DNA of 64,000 bases. Origin: Candidatus Dependentiae bacterium. GTDB taxonomy: Bacteria; Babelota; Babeliae; Babelales; Vermiphilaceae. A program made the translations under genes and the position numbers. The notes under the pieces were generated by a model, which ran no database searches, was not told where the DNA came from, and saw only the letters and a list, made by a program, of their open reading frames with translations. The stretch is taken from assembly GCA_040878395.1 (NCBI GenBank), contig JBBDMI010000003.1:1-64000 (forward strand). Direction: 5' to 3'. This document shows, piece after piece, positions 16,835 to 26,283 of the stretch (position 1 is the first letter of the stretch; every line of letters starts with the position of its first letter).

Positions 16835-18640
16835 TTAGAACATTAATGAGAGGCCAATGTGGAAGCCACGATCTTTGGGAACATTTGTCCCGCCGACCAC
16901 TAAACTGTAACCGCCAAAGAGACCAAGTTCTACTGTTTCAAATCTGTCTAAGCTGTCGATTACTAATTCAGTTCTAATTTTGTGCATAACAACATGGGTA
17001 AGATTTTCGAGCAATCGAGCATTGAGTGACTCACGATTACCTAAACAATCAACAGCAGTTTGTTTGCAAAGTTTTATGGTATCGGTTCCTTTTGCATAAA
17101 CAACATAGCCGACATCAAGGCCTATAAATGGTTTTTCACAAAATGAAAACAGTGCATCATAATGACTCAAAAAATAGTTCCAGCGCACTTTTGCAGGTAC
17201 ACATAAGCCTAAATTCTTAACCGTAGCATCTGCAAATGGTGTTGCGACCAGTTCAGTTTTATTAAGAACCAGATTAAAATAATAGTCAGTATTTATAATA
17301 AGTCGTTCCCATGGTTTGAATGAGACTCTGCCACCCCATTTGAGTTCATAATGTCCATTGTTTCCCAGTGGCTGTAGAAATGGTGTTTGAGCGTTGTCGA
17401 CTTTTTTGCCTGTAGGGAAGCGAACACCAAAACATCCTTGCATGTATACACGATCCGATGGTTGATATTGTATAATTAGATTTGTATCAAGATCGCCGAT
17501 ACCATTCAATTTTTGTGGCGCCAAGCAAATATCACACTCTTCGAAAAACTGTTCAGTACATCCGGGGATGCAAGGCAAAAGTGCATTAATGTTATCTTGT
17601 ATAACTTGTGCAGGCGATACCAGTTGTGCGTCATCCACTGTTGGCACAACCCATAAGGTTTCTTGCGTGCTCTGGTCGATTCCTAAAGGTGTGTAATCAG
17701 TACCTTGTACAAATCGTGATCGTTCATTGTTGCTTTGTCCATTTGCGGGTAATGCAGGCAAACTTTGTGCGATAGCTATAGGTAATGCGAGTTGGCCTAT
17801 TGGCTGACTTCCATTAGTTTTGATTGTAGTGACAGGATTACGGCTGCCAGCTTCTAAGTTTTGATTATCAGTTACATCCTGATTAGACATAGTGATGGGA
17901 AAGGTGTTATTAAATGATGCATCGCGATAGTTAACTACAGGGAATTGATTGGCCGGCGTTAATGTGCAATAACGAGGAAGCATAGATAAAAAATCTAATC
18001 GATAAGCAAAGCTATTTATAGAATTTCCATCAATATTTTCAGTCTTTTCGATCAGTACTGTATTGAGATTATCGCCACCTAGGCAACTTTTATTAGGGTC
18101 ACATGGTGGTGTTATGTCAACTGCAAAGCTGCGAATCGGCAATGTAATACGCGTACCGATGCGCAAACATTCATTTATGTGATGCCATGCATACATGCCA
18201 AGCATAGCGCCTTGATCTTTAAATTCTATATTGGGACACAATGAAGAGTTATCAAGAAAAAGATTAGTTTTTAGTCTTCTATTGGTTCCGTCACCATTAA
18301 AAACAGGATCGCTTTGTTCGTTTTGTTCAATTGATGCCGGACTGAAAGCTTCTGAACCTAAAAAAGGTGTTTTACCAAAAATTAATTTACTTAAAGGGCA
18401 ATTTTTTGAAGAGCAATCGCTTGGATTGCAAGATTTTTTACAATAAGCTTCATTTGCTTTTCGTCTGAATGCAGTTGCCCATAGTTGAATTTTGCGATGT
18501 TCAGCTTCACTTTTTCGATAAGGAAAGAGTTTATAAAATGGCCCATAGCGTGTTGGCAATGGAGTGCGAATTTCACGGGTTAAACTTGTACAAAAAGATG
18601 ATATTAATATAATACAATATATTTTTACTCTATGCTTCAT
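16835..18640 (-). CDS. predicted outer-membrane beta-barrel protein
   Basis: The 601-residue product has a signal peptide (1-20). The C-terminal half has alternating strands (Y-E-L-K-W-G-G-R-V-S-F, V-E-L-G-L-F-G-G-Y) and ends in phenylalanine (H-I-G-L-S-L-M-F), the usual Bam recognition end of outer-membrane barrels. A G-I-G-D-L-D-T-N-L motif is matched by G-V-G-D-T-T-V-S-L in the protein at 26284, suggesting one family. It lies 27 bp upstream of the esterase gene and 10 bp downstream of a small exported-protein gene. A transport or adhesion role is inferred. Confidence 0.72.
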   Translation of the reverse strand: MKHRVKIYCIILISSFCTSLTREIRTPLPTRYGPFYKLFPYRKSEAEHRKIQLWATAFRRKANEAYCKKSCNPSDCSSKNCPLSKLIFGKTPFLGSEAFSPASIEQNEQSDPVFNGDGTNRRLKTNLFLDNSSLCPNIEFKDQGAMLGMYAWHHINECLRIGTRITLPIRSFAVDITPPCDPNKSCLGGDNLNTVLIEKTENIDGNSINSFAYRLDFLSMLPRYCTLTPANQFPVVNYRDASFNNTFPITMSNQDVTDNQNLEAGSRNPVTTIKTNGSQPIGQLALPIAIAQSLPALPANGQSNNERSRFVQGTDYTPLGIDQSTQETLWVVPTVDDAQLVSPAQVIQDNINALLPCIPGCTEQFFEECDICLAPQKLNGIGDLDTNLIIQYQPSDRVYMQGCFGVRFPTGKKVDNAQTPFLQPLGNNGHYELKWGGRVSFKPWERLIINTDYYFNLVLNKTELVATPFADATVKNLGLCVPAKVRWNYFLSHYDALFSFCEKPFIGLDVGYVVYAKGTDTIKLCKQTAVDCLGNRESLNARLLENLTHVVMHKIRTELVIDSLDRFETVELGLFGGYSLVVGGTNVPKDRGFHIGLSLMF

Positions 18641-18650
18641 TACAGAATCT

Positions 18651-19106
18651 TTAAGTTATAGGTTGAAGAAGAACTTTTGATGTGCCGTTAAATACCATGG
18701 TAACGGTACCGGCCAAAAAAGTTGCTCCCGGATTTAATAAAATTTGTATGTTTTCAAAGATTATTTGTTGATCAAATGAACTAAATGATCGCAAATCCCA
18801 AATGCCCGGATCAATAACTTGAGCAGGTGCGGTTGTAGTTGGTGGAATCACGGTGCTTTTGAGTTCTATAATATTCGATTGAGTGGGCATGAAAGTAACG
18901 GTGTCAGTTGGTCCAAATCCCACACCTGCTTTTATTAACTCACATAATCCAGGGCCGGTAATTTCCAGTGGGACATCAAGTTCAATAATGGCCGATTCAT
19001 TGATTTCTGTTGGAGTTGAACAATTCAGACTAGACGCTTGTATAGTAACGATTGCATTGCAAGAAATCGTATAGCAAGCAATGAGTATATATAGTAATGG
19101 ATGCAT
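18651..19106 (-). CDS. small exported beta-rich protein
   Basis: The 151-residue product has a signal peptide (M-H-P-L-L-Y-I-L-I-A). The mature part is beta-rich (V-T-F-M-P-T-Q-S-N-I-I-E-L) and ends in strands that recall solenoid or adhesin modules. It is the first gene of the operon with the outer-membrane protein and the esterase. The family is not recognised. Confidence 0.6.
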   Translation of the reverse strand: MHPLLYILIACYTISCNAIVTIQASSLNCSTPTEINESAIIELDVPLEITGPGLCELIKAGVGFGPTDTVTFMPTQSNIIELKSTVIPPTTTAPAQVIDPGIWDLRSFSSFDQQIIFENIQILLNPGATFLAGTVTMVFNGTSKVLLQPIT

Positions 19107-19287
19107 TTATAATTCCTTTTTTTTTAATTATTTTTAAGTTATGCAGATATATATAATAAGTCAATAAATCGTTTATAACCACCTACTTTTTATTTTCAGA
19201 TTGAATAATCTATATTTTTTTAAATGTTCTATGTTATACTTTTCAATAGAGTAGAATATTTGTTTTTATTATTAATTTGGAGAGAAT

Positions 19288-19746
19288 ATGAAGAAGCAAT
19301 TTTTTATTATATGTGCATTGAGTTCAAGTCTGTCTCTTTTTGCGATTAGATATAAATTTGATAATCGCACTCATCGTAGTTTGGAGCCAGATAAGTTCGC
19401 CTTTTGGGCTATTCCTAAGAGTGCGCCTCCATATCTACTTGTTGTCGTTGATCCGAGTGAGCATGCTTCAGGTCAATTGCCTGGAGATAAAGTTCGTGTG
19501 GTGTATGTTATCAGAGATTCTTTTATGCAAAAAGTTGGTAATTATGCAAAACAGGGTGCTCAAGCTTTTGAGAAAGCTATTGCAAAACTTGGGCGCAAAG
19601 GGAGAGATTGGGAGAAGCTTGGGACAGATAAGATATTAGGGAGTTTTGAAGATCTAAATGTATATATTTATGGTCCTCAGCGTAACAATGAAAAGGGGAC
19701 ATTTACATTGGGTCATAAACGAAACATTATTATGACCAAACCCTAA
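19288..19746 (+). CDS. exported WxIPxxxPPY family protein (paralogue of 10703-11236)
   Basis: The 152-residue product has a signal peptide (K-K-Q-F-F-I-I, cleavage near S-L-F-A). The core F-W-A-I-P-K-S-A-P-P-Y and Y-V-I-R-D-S-F match the lipoprotein at 10703, and a following helix (A-F-E-K-A-I-A-K-L) is shared too. A GGAGAG ribosome site precedes the ATG. The function is unknown. Confidence 0.68.
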   Translation: MKKQFFIICALSSSLSLFAIRYKFDNRTHRSLEPDKFAFWAIPKSAPPYLLVVVDPSEHASGQLPGDKVRVVYVIRDSFMQKVGNYAKQGAQAFEKAIAKLGRKGRDWEKLGTDKILGSFEDLNVYIYGPQRNNEKGTFTLGHKRNIIMTKP

Positions 19747-19795
19747 ACTTGCCTCGAACACATCACAATATGATCAGCAACTTGTTAAACATGTA

Positions 19796-19930
19796 TTAGA
19801 GCTTAAAATTCCAAGCAACTGAGGTTTCCAATATTACCATTGCAGTTGCGATTTTAATAGTGTGTGCAAGCGAAAGATGTACATTAGGGGCTTTGATGTT
19901 TTCAGGAAGCAACGCCGGCTAATTAATGTT
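19796..19930 (-). pseudogene. duplicated 3' end of acpS
   Basis: This segment repeats the last third of acpS (21261-21380) at roughly 80-85% identity by eye. The encoded peptide P-A-L-L-P-E-N-I-K-A-P-N-V-H-L matches acpS exactly in that stretch, then diverges only slightly until past the acpS stop. The tryptophan codon before this stretch is a TAG here. There is no start codon, so it is a gene tail, not a gene. It lies directly downstream of the DUF4143 ATPase gene, so the ATPase gene is bracketed by acpS and this tail copy. Confidence 0.85.
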
Positions 19931-19971
19931 TTATTTAGAGGTTTTATTTTTGATTGCGATGTTTCTCCCGG

Positions 19972-21162
19972 TTAATTGTCTTGAAGTAAATCTTGATCTA
20001 TTAGATAGTTGACGTTATTCCAAGGAACAACAAAGCCCTTTGAACGCTTTTGTAACTGGTTGCCTCCATAAATGACTATTGGTTTTTGATGAGATTTTAT
20101 TTTTTCATTAAACCAAATAGTTGTATCAAAAAAACGATTATCCATGGTTTGAGATGCTTTAATTTCTACAGGAGTGATCTTGCCATAATGTTCAACAATG
20201 AGATCGACTTCTTTTTGATTGCTATCTCTAAAATAGGATACAACAGGATGGACATTAGTTGCATTATAGTTTTTTATCAGATCAACAATGACCATGTTTT
20301 CAAAAAGTGCGCCATATACATCGCGTTTTTTTATGATGATGTCTTGGTTTAAGCCCATTAATGTTGCTGCAAGGCCAACATCATAGAAATATAGCTTTGG
20401 TGACTTCGTTACTCTTTTGCCTAAATTGCTATGATAACTTGGTAATCTAAAAATAATAAAACTTGTCTCTAAGAGTGCCAACCAACTTTTTGCTGTGGCA
20501 GAGCCGATACCGCAATGCATAGCTAGATCGGTTATATTAAGGGGAGCGCCTACGCGTACAGCACATAATTGTATAAATTTTTTGAAGATAAGAATGTCGT
20601 CAATGTTACGTATGCTGCGAATGTCTCGTTCAATATAGGTGACCATGTAGTTTTGATAATATTCATGAGCGTTAATTTGTGGTTGATAAACGCGTGGATA
20701 AAAACCTTTCATTATTTGATGATCGACATTTTCTAAGAGCAGATCAGCACTTTTTAGCTCTTTGATTGAAAAAGGCAATAATGTATAGAAGTATACTCTA
20801 CCCGCTAATGATTCGCTTATTTTTTCATATGATAAAAAATTTTGAGATCCGGACAAAACATAATAGCCGGATTGGGGATTTTTATCTGCTTCGACTTTTA
20901 TCTGAGCAAATAGTTTTGGCGCATATTGTGCTTCATCTATAATGATGCCATGTTCATTTTTATATGTTTCAAGAAAACCCTTTGGATCGTTGTTGGCAAA
21001 AGTAAATATTTCATTGTCTTGCATGTCAATATATGTGTGCTTTTTGAAAATATGTTTTGCCAGGGTGCTTTTACCCGATTGACGAGGACCAACGATGGCA
21101 ACAACAGGTACTTGTTTTGCTCCTGCCAAAATTGCATTGCTGATGTCTCTTTTTATATACAT
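19972..21162 (-). CDS. DUF4143-type AAA-like ATPase (copy 2)
   Basis: The 396-residue product has an N-terminal P-loop G-P-R-Q-S-G-K-S-T near residue 26, Walker B I-I-I-D-E-A-Q, sensor L-S-G-S-Q-N-F, and a C-terminal DUF4143/nuclease-fold region with Y-F-R-D-S-N-Q-K-E-V-D and V-E-I-K-A-S. It resembles copy 1 (6114-7307) along its full length but has an intact Walker A. It lies downstream of acpS and is followed by a duplicated acpS tail, which suggests insertion as cargo. Its biological role is unproven; family members are abundant and often strain-variable. Confidence 0.85.
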   Translation of the reverse strand: MYIKRDISNAILAGAKQVPVVAIVGPRQSGKSTLAKHIFKKHTYIDMQDNEIFTFANNDPKGFLETYKNEHGIIIDEAQYAPKLFAQIKVEADKNPQSGYYVLSGSQNFLSYEKISESLAGRVYFYTLLPFSIKELKSADLLLENVDHQIMKGFYPRVYQPQINAHEYYQNYMVTYIERDIRSIRNIDDILIFKKFIQLCAVRVGAPLNITDLAMHCGIGSATAKSWLALLETSFIIFRLPSYHSNLGKRVTKSPKLYFYDVGLAATLMGLNQDIIIKKRDVYGALFENMVIVDLIKNYNATNVHPVVSYFRDSNQKEVDLIVEHYGKITPVEIKASQTMDNRFFDTTIWFNEKIKSHQKPIVIYGGNQLQKRSKGFVVPWNNVNYLIDQDLLQDN

Positions 21163-21260
21163 AACATCCCTTTTATGTTTATGAAAAGTATAGCATTTGC
21201 ATTATGAATTTCATAGGGTTTGTATATGTATTTTCATAGATTTAGCTGTTTTTTGCTTTT

Positions 21261-21677
21261 TTATTGGTTCTGAGAGGCTTCCAATAAAACCATCGCTGTT
21301 GCGATTTCAATAGTGTGTGTAAGCGAGAGATGTACATTAGGGGCTTTGATGTTTTCAGGAAGCAATGCAGGCCAATTGATCATGAGCATTGGCACGCCAT
21401 TCTTGTTTCGTTGTACTGTTGTATGTTTTTGTACCATTAATAATGTTTTTTTATTTTCAATGTTCAGCTGGGCGCACATTGCATGATATGCTTTAAAAAA
21501 TGCCTCACGAGCTGCAAAGCGAGCAGCAAAGCGTTCAGCGGAGGTCTGTTTGTTTTCATGTAAGCAGTATGTGATTTCATCTAAACTAAATATTTTTTGC
21601 AGTTGTTCAGAGCTTTTTTTATGCCAATCGGTAAAACGATGTACGTTAGTGGTATCTATGCCGATGCCTAAAATCAT
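21261..21677 (-). CDS. acpS: holo-[acyl-carrier-protein] synthase
   Basis: The 138-residue product matches AcpS, which moves 4'-phosphopantetheine from CoA to apo-ACP for fatty acid synthesis. The N-terminal G-I-G-I-D-T-T-N-V-H-R-F holds the metal-binding Asp. F-A-A-R-F-A-A-R-E-A-F-F-K-A contains the catalytic Glu/Lys helix. The C-terminus has the L-S-L-T-H motif (usually S-x-S-H). It overlaps comM by 4 bp (ATGA), so the two are translationally coupled. Its 3' third is duplicated at 19796-19930. Confidence 0.93.
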   Translation of the reverse strand: MILGIGIDTTNVHRFTDWHKKSSEQLQKIFSLDEITYCLHENKQTSAERFAARFAAREAFFKAYHAMCAQLNIENKKTLLMVQKHTTVQRNKNGVPMLMINWPALLPENIKAPNVHLSLTHTIEIATAMVLLEASQNQ

Positions 21678-23218
21678 TGTCTTTGCCTTTCAAGCGCTTG
21701 ATCTAATGAGCGATACATAATTGCTTCACGCATATGTTTTGCATCAATCATATCAGCGTTTGCCAAATCGGCAATAGTACGCGCAACTTTTATGATTTTA
21801 TGATAGCCACGCATGCTTAAATGCATTTTTTCAAATGCGAGTTTGATCAATTTTTCTGCTTCATCTGTCAATACACAATGTGTATCAACTTCATCTGAGC
21901 TCATCATGTTGTTGAATTTGTTATGTGTGCCAAAACGATGTTGTTGTTTTTCAATGGCTGTTTGGACCCCTTCGTATATTTTGGCAGAACTTGCTGATGC
22001 TGTTTGCGTATCTTTTATCATATCATATTCGATTGATTGCACATGCACTTGCAAATCAATACGATCGAGTAATGGCCCGGATAGTTTATTAAGGTACCGT
22101 TGAATTTGTTGTGGAGCACAAACACATGTTCTTTTTTTATCACCCCAATAGCCACATGGGCATGGATTGAGTGCGGCAACTAATAAAAAAGATGCGGGAT
22201 ATTCAATTGAATGTTTTACCCGTGAAATAGAAACTTTTTTATGTTCTAATGGTTGGCGCAGCACTTCTAACGTGTCACGTTTAAATTCAGTCAGTTCATC
22301 TAAAAAGAGAATACCGTTATGCGCTAAACTGATTTCTCCCGGTTGTGGGCATGAGCCGCCACCGACTAAACCGGCTTGTGAAATAGTATGATGTGGGCTG
22401 CGAAAAGGGCGTTCAATAACCAAAGGTTTGTCATGGAGTTTTCCACTGATAGAATATACTTTACTTGTTTGTACCACTTCATCAAAATGCATATCGGGCA
22501 TAATGGTTGCCAAACGTTTTGCGAGCATTGTTTTGCCGGCGCCGGGCGAGCCAATAAACAGAATGTTATGTCTGCCGGCCGCTGCAATTTGCAATGCACG
22601 TTTTGCCATGCGTTGACCTTTTACTTGGTCAAAGTCGATAGAGTAGTTACGGTTTTTTTTTATGTAATTGGCAAATTGGGTTTTTGTTGGTGCAATTGTT
22701 ATTTCATTGCGAATATAGCCGACAACTTCAGTTAAGTGATCAACGCCAATAATCTCTATGCCATCAATCAATGCAGCCTCTTTGGCATTTGCTTTGGGCA
22801 GTACAATGCGCTTCATGCCCATTTTTTTTGCATCAAATGCTATGGGCAATGCGCCTTTAATTGGTCTGACGCTGCCATCGAGCGAAAGTTCACCGAGCCA
22901 CAATGTTTCTTGTAAGAATTTTTTTTCGATATGAATTGCTTCGTCTGCTTTTAAGATGCCGATTGCAGCCGGAAGATCAAAGAGTGTGCCAACTTTTTTT
23001 AGATCTGCAGGAGCTAGGTTAACCACTATGCGTTTTGGAGGAAAACGAAAACCACTATTTTTGATTGCGCTGCTAATCCGATGTTCACTTTCTCTAATTG
23101 CTGTATCGGGTAATCCGACAATGATAAATTTGATCAAACCGTATGAAAGATCTACTTCTACTTCAACTTTGTGTGCATTAACCCCGATAGTCGTGGCAGA
23201 AAAAACTTTTGCATGCAT
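21674..23218 (-). CDS. comM: ComM/YifB family Mg-chelatase-like AAA+ ATPase
   Basis: The 514-residue product has the full ComM architecture. An N-terminal Lon-like/ChlI domain starts A-K-V-F-S-A-T-T-I-G-V. The central AAA+ module has Walker A G-S-P-G-A-G-K-T near residue 218 and Walker B I-L-F-L-D-E-L. A Cys cluster (N-P-C-P-C-G-Y and C-V-C) and a C-terminal helical Mg-chelatase domain follow. ComM is a hexameric helicase that extends branch migration during natural transformation. Its presence fits uptake and recombination of homologous DNA, relevant to the tail duplications in this window. It is the first gene of the operon with acpS. Confidence 0.92.
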   Translation of the reverse strand: MHAKVFSATTIGVNAHKVEVEVDLSYGLIKFIIVGLPDTAIRESEHRISSAIKNSGFRFPPKRIVVNLAPADLKKVGTLFDLPAAIGILKADEAIHIEKKFLQETLWLGELSLDGSVRPIKGALPIAFDAKKMGMKRIVLPKANAKEAALIDGIEIIGVDHLTEVVGYIRNEITIAPTKTQFANYIKKNRNYSIDFDQVKGQRMAKRALQIAAAGRHNILFIGSPGAGKTMLAKRLATIMPDMHFDEVVQTSKVYSISGKLHDKPLVIERPFRSPHHTISQAGLVGGGSCPQPGEISLAHNGILFLDELTEFKRDTLEVLRQPLEHKKVSISRVKHSIEYPASFLLVAALNPCPCGYWGDKKRTCVCAPQQIQRYLNKLSGPLLDRIDLQVHVQSIEYDMIKDTQTASASSAKIYEGVQTAIEKQQHRFGTHNKFNNMMSSDEVDTHCVLTDEAEKLIKLAFEKMHLSMRGYHKIIKVARTIADLANADMIDAKHMREAIMYRSLDQALERQRQ

Positions 23219-23382
23219 GAAATTTTATGTCCCTAAAAATGAATTTCTATTTTACATAAGCGTAGCATGTGTAAACAATTTTGAAAAGAGGCATATATAG
23301 AAAATATTTGCGGTGGTACTTTTTGTAAATGGTAGTACAATTAATGCATGCAACTGATAAAAAAAAAGACAAAGGAATGAGT

Positions 23383-26259
23383 ATGAATAACTGGTATAAG
23401 CAGTTATATATTATTTTATTAAGTATAGTAACTTCATCTATACATTCAGCGCGCATTGTTCCCGGAAATGCTGGTGGAAATGAAAGTTTTACTTTTTCAT
23501 TAGGTATGGATGCGCACAATGCAACAGGAAGTACCTTATTTGTTGGCGCGCGTAAAAAAGGTACCGGAGGTGATTATGCACTATCGGGACTTTTTTCTAA
23601 CATCAAGGGATTCATTCCCCATTCTCCTGCAATTACAACATTAAATGGACAAGCAGATCAAGCCAACCCTCTTTATGATGCTGCAATAATACAGTTAGGT
23701 CTGTTCGGTGTGCGCAGTTTAGTTGGACATCAGATTATGAATCCAATTGCTGTAACACAAGAATATCCGGCAAATATATATTATGTTGATAGTTGTGTAC
23801 AAACAAGTCGTCAGGAAAAATCCGGATGTGATGGCGATGAAACATTGGTTAATGTTGTTGGGGTATGTACCAACACCATTTCAGTGGAAAATGTAAAAGA
23901 TGCAACAGGAGTTGAGGTTACAACCGAAATTATAGGCCTGCAACGGTTTGAACAAGAAGCAATTTTTGCTGCAGTCAAACCACATGATATTATGGATGAC
24001 GATTTTGGTCAGCCGGGTAGCGGTATCGCTGTTATAAAACTGGTGCATACCAAAGTTGACGAATGTGTGCAATCTCAGTTGATTCAAATTAATGCACAAC
24101 CGGGTGACAGTTCAGATCTGCCTCGCGCTTCAGCATTGGATGTAACTTCTGATGCAATAAAAATCGGAAACGATGTCGTCAGTATCGAAAATATTATAGA
24201 TATGCATTATAGCGATCGCTTGAAACGCCTTTATATTGCTTTGCAAGTTCAAGGCGGTGCGGATGCAACTGATGGTGCTTGTGGTGTGGTTGTTGGGCGT
24301 TTAGTTAATGGAAAACTTATTTTTGCGCCAATTGCACCGGATAATGTATTTACCAATCAAGATAAAATTGTTGGTGGTACCGGAGCTGATACGCAAGTTT
24401 CGATTCATAAAGTGCGTACTATGAGCACAACAACCGGACTTGATTATGCAATTGTTGTTGGGCAAACCGGAGCACCGGATGACACTCGGCAATCAGTATT
24501 TGCAATGCCATTGGTTAACACTATATTGACCGGAACTTTGGAACAAGAGACTCAAGGGACTTTGGCAAATGTGTTGATTGATCCTGAAGAATTTTTCTCA
24601 AAAAATGAAGACAAAAAATGTAATACTTTAGCACAAGCATTTCTCGGCCGTTCATTTGTGCAAGCTGCAACTGAACCGGATCAAGTCTTTACTGACATGA
24701 GTGTGCAAGCGGTTGTTGGGATTGATGATTTACCCAATGGTGATATTACTGACATTAATGTTTCTAATGATGTAGTATTTGTTTCTGTTGCCAATACTGT
24801 TGATAATGAAAAGCCGGGTATTTTTTGTTCACGAGCATTGTTTGATGACGCCGGTGTTATTGGTGCATGGACACCTTGGGAGCGTGTTGCAGGAACGACA
24901 GATAAAGTTTTTGGATTCTCTTATCAAGCTATACCCGGAGGATTTATTTGGTTAACCGGGCAAACAGACCAATCAATAAAAACAGTAAAACAGACCGAAT
25001 GGGGCAAAGGTGCGCAAGATGGTCTTGCAGATTTAGGTTTAGTAATTGAAGAGCAGTTACCGCAAGGTTGTGGTGGCGTTCAAGGCTTTTTTGATTTACC
25101 ACAAAACAGTCCGGGATTATTTGATATCTCTTTGTTTATCGCTACAGGATTAAATAAACTATTGTTGATTGAGAGTGCTCAGCAAGATGCAAATGGCGTG
25201 TTGTGTCCCAATTCCGGCAACTTTCATGATGATTTAAGAACATTCACTGCCGGTGAAATTACAACTAATTTTCCAAATGGTGATACAAAAGTTATTTCAA
25301 TTTCAGGCGGCGTTCTTGATGACATAGGTCCTATTATTGCTGCGACAATAGGTGTCGATGACATTACCGATCAAGGATATTTGTTTGTTGGCGGTGCATA
25401 TGGACTTGCAGTGCTGGCACAAGAAGATGGTAATGGGTGGTCAACAATGAATGCATTAGGTAAAAATTTTTCCGGTTTAGTTGCAGGCATGCGTTTTATT
25501 TCATTAGATGATTATTGTTTTGTACGTAAATTGATTTTTGATGGTGGTTTTTTATATGTATTAACTGATACGCAATTGGATCGTATTGATATTGCCGCAA
25601 GTGATTTTGCAACAGGTGTTTTGTCGGTAGTTACCGTTGCTACATTAAGTGATATTTTGCGCGGTATTGACGGCACAATGTTGGATGTGGCTGTTTCAGA
25701 TAGATTTGCACTTCTTGCAGGAAGCACCGGTATATTTCGTGTTGGTGATGATGCAAACATTCAAACAGCAACGGATAGTTCTGAAGTTGACTGGACATCG
25801 GTTATAATTCCTGAAGGTTTACCGGTTGTTCGTCAATTGCAAACGATTGCGAGTAACGGTTTGCCAAATGGTTTTGCAAAAACTGATAATGGCAATGTAT
25901 ACGCTTTAGATGCTTATCGTGGTTTTGATTTTGCTCAAGAAAATCGTTATACCGTTCAATCAGTCGTTAATCAGCCTATTGATAATGATACCGTGGTGCC
26001 ATTGCCGGATATGAATATAAAAGATATTTTGACTTCATTTGCACGATTTGGTGTCTTTAAAAATTTGATTAATGTTGATGGTACTGATAATTTTTCCGCA
26101 CGAAATCGCGTGCAGACACTTTCTCCTCTTGTGCGTAATCGTCTTTTTGTACTGCCTTTAGGTATTGAGGATGCATCTACGGTCTCGGCAATTGTGCGAA
26201 GTTCTGCGTCAGGTGCATGGTTAATTACCGGTGATTTTGGCCTTCGAGTAAATGAATAA
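23383..26259 (+). CDS. large exported protein of unknown function
   Basis: The frame opens at 23329, but the ATG at 23383 has AAGGA at the right distance and starts a signal peptide (N-N-W-Y-K-Q-L-Y-I-I-L-L, cleavage near H-S-A). The mature part of about 935 residues is rich in short beta repeats with V-[VF]-V-G and G-x-D motifs, suggesting a propeller-like or solenoid surface protein. It lies 24 bp upstream of an outer-membrane barrel gene. This large exported protein plus barrel pair resembles the 14414-18640 operon. No family is recognised. Confidence 0.7.
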   Translation: MNNWYKQLYIILLSIVTSSIHSARIVPGNAGGNESFTFSLGMDAHNATGSTLFVGARKKGTGGDYALSGLFSNIKGFIPHSPAITTLNGQADQANPLYDAAIIQLGLFGVRSLVGHQIMNPIAVTQEYPANIYYVDSCVQTSRQEKSGCDGDETLVNVVGVCTNTISVENVKDATGVEVTTEIIGLQRFEQEAIFAAVKPHDIMDDDFGQPGSGIAVIKLVHTKVDECVQSQLIQINAQPGDSSDLPRASALDVTSDAIKIGNDVVSIENIIDMHYSDRLKRLYIALQVQGGADATDGACGVVVGRLVNGKLIFAPIAPDNVFTNQDKIVGGTGADTQVSIHKVRTMSTTTGLDYAIVVGQTGAPDDTRQSVFAMPLVNTILTGTLEQETQGTLANVLIDPEEFFSKNEDKKCNTLAQAFLGRSFVQAATEPDQVFTDMSVQAVVGIDDLPNGDITDINVSNDVVFVSVANTVDNEKPGIFCSRALFDDAGVIGAWTPWERVAGTTDKVFGFSYQAIPGGFIWLTGQTDQSIKTVKQTEWGKGAQDGLADLGLVIEEQLPQGCGGVQGFFDLPQNSPGLFDISLFIATGLNKLLLIESAQQDANGVLCPNSGNFHDDLRTFTAGEITTNFPNGDTKVISISGGVLDDIGPIIAATIGVDDITDQGYLFVGGAYGLAVLAQEDGNGWSTMNALGKNFSGLVAGMRFISLDDYCFVRKLIFDGGFLYVLTDTQLDRIDIAASDFATGVLSVVTVATLSDILRGIDGTMLDVAVSDRFALLAGSTGIFRVGDDANIQTATDSSEVDWTSVIIPEGLPVVRQLQTIASNGLPNGFAKTDNGNVYALDAYRGFDFAQENRYTVQSVVNQPIDNDTVVPLPDMNIKDILTSFARFGVFKNLINVDGTDNFSARNRVQTLSPLVRNRLFVLPLGIEDASTVSAIVRSSASGAWLITGDFGLRVNE

Positions 26260-26283
26260 AAAAAGAGCATAAGGAACAAATGC

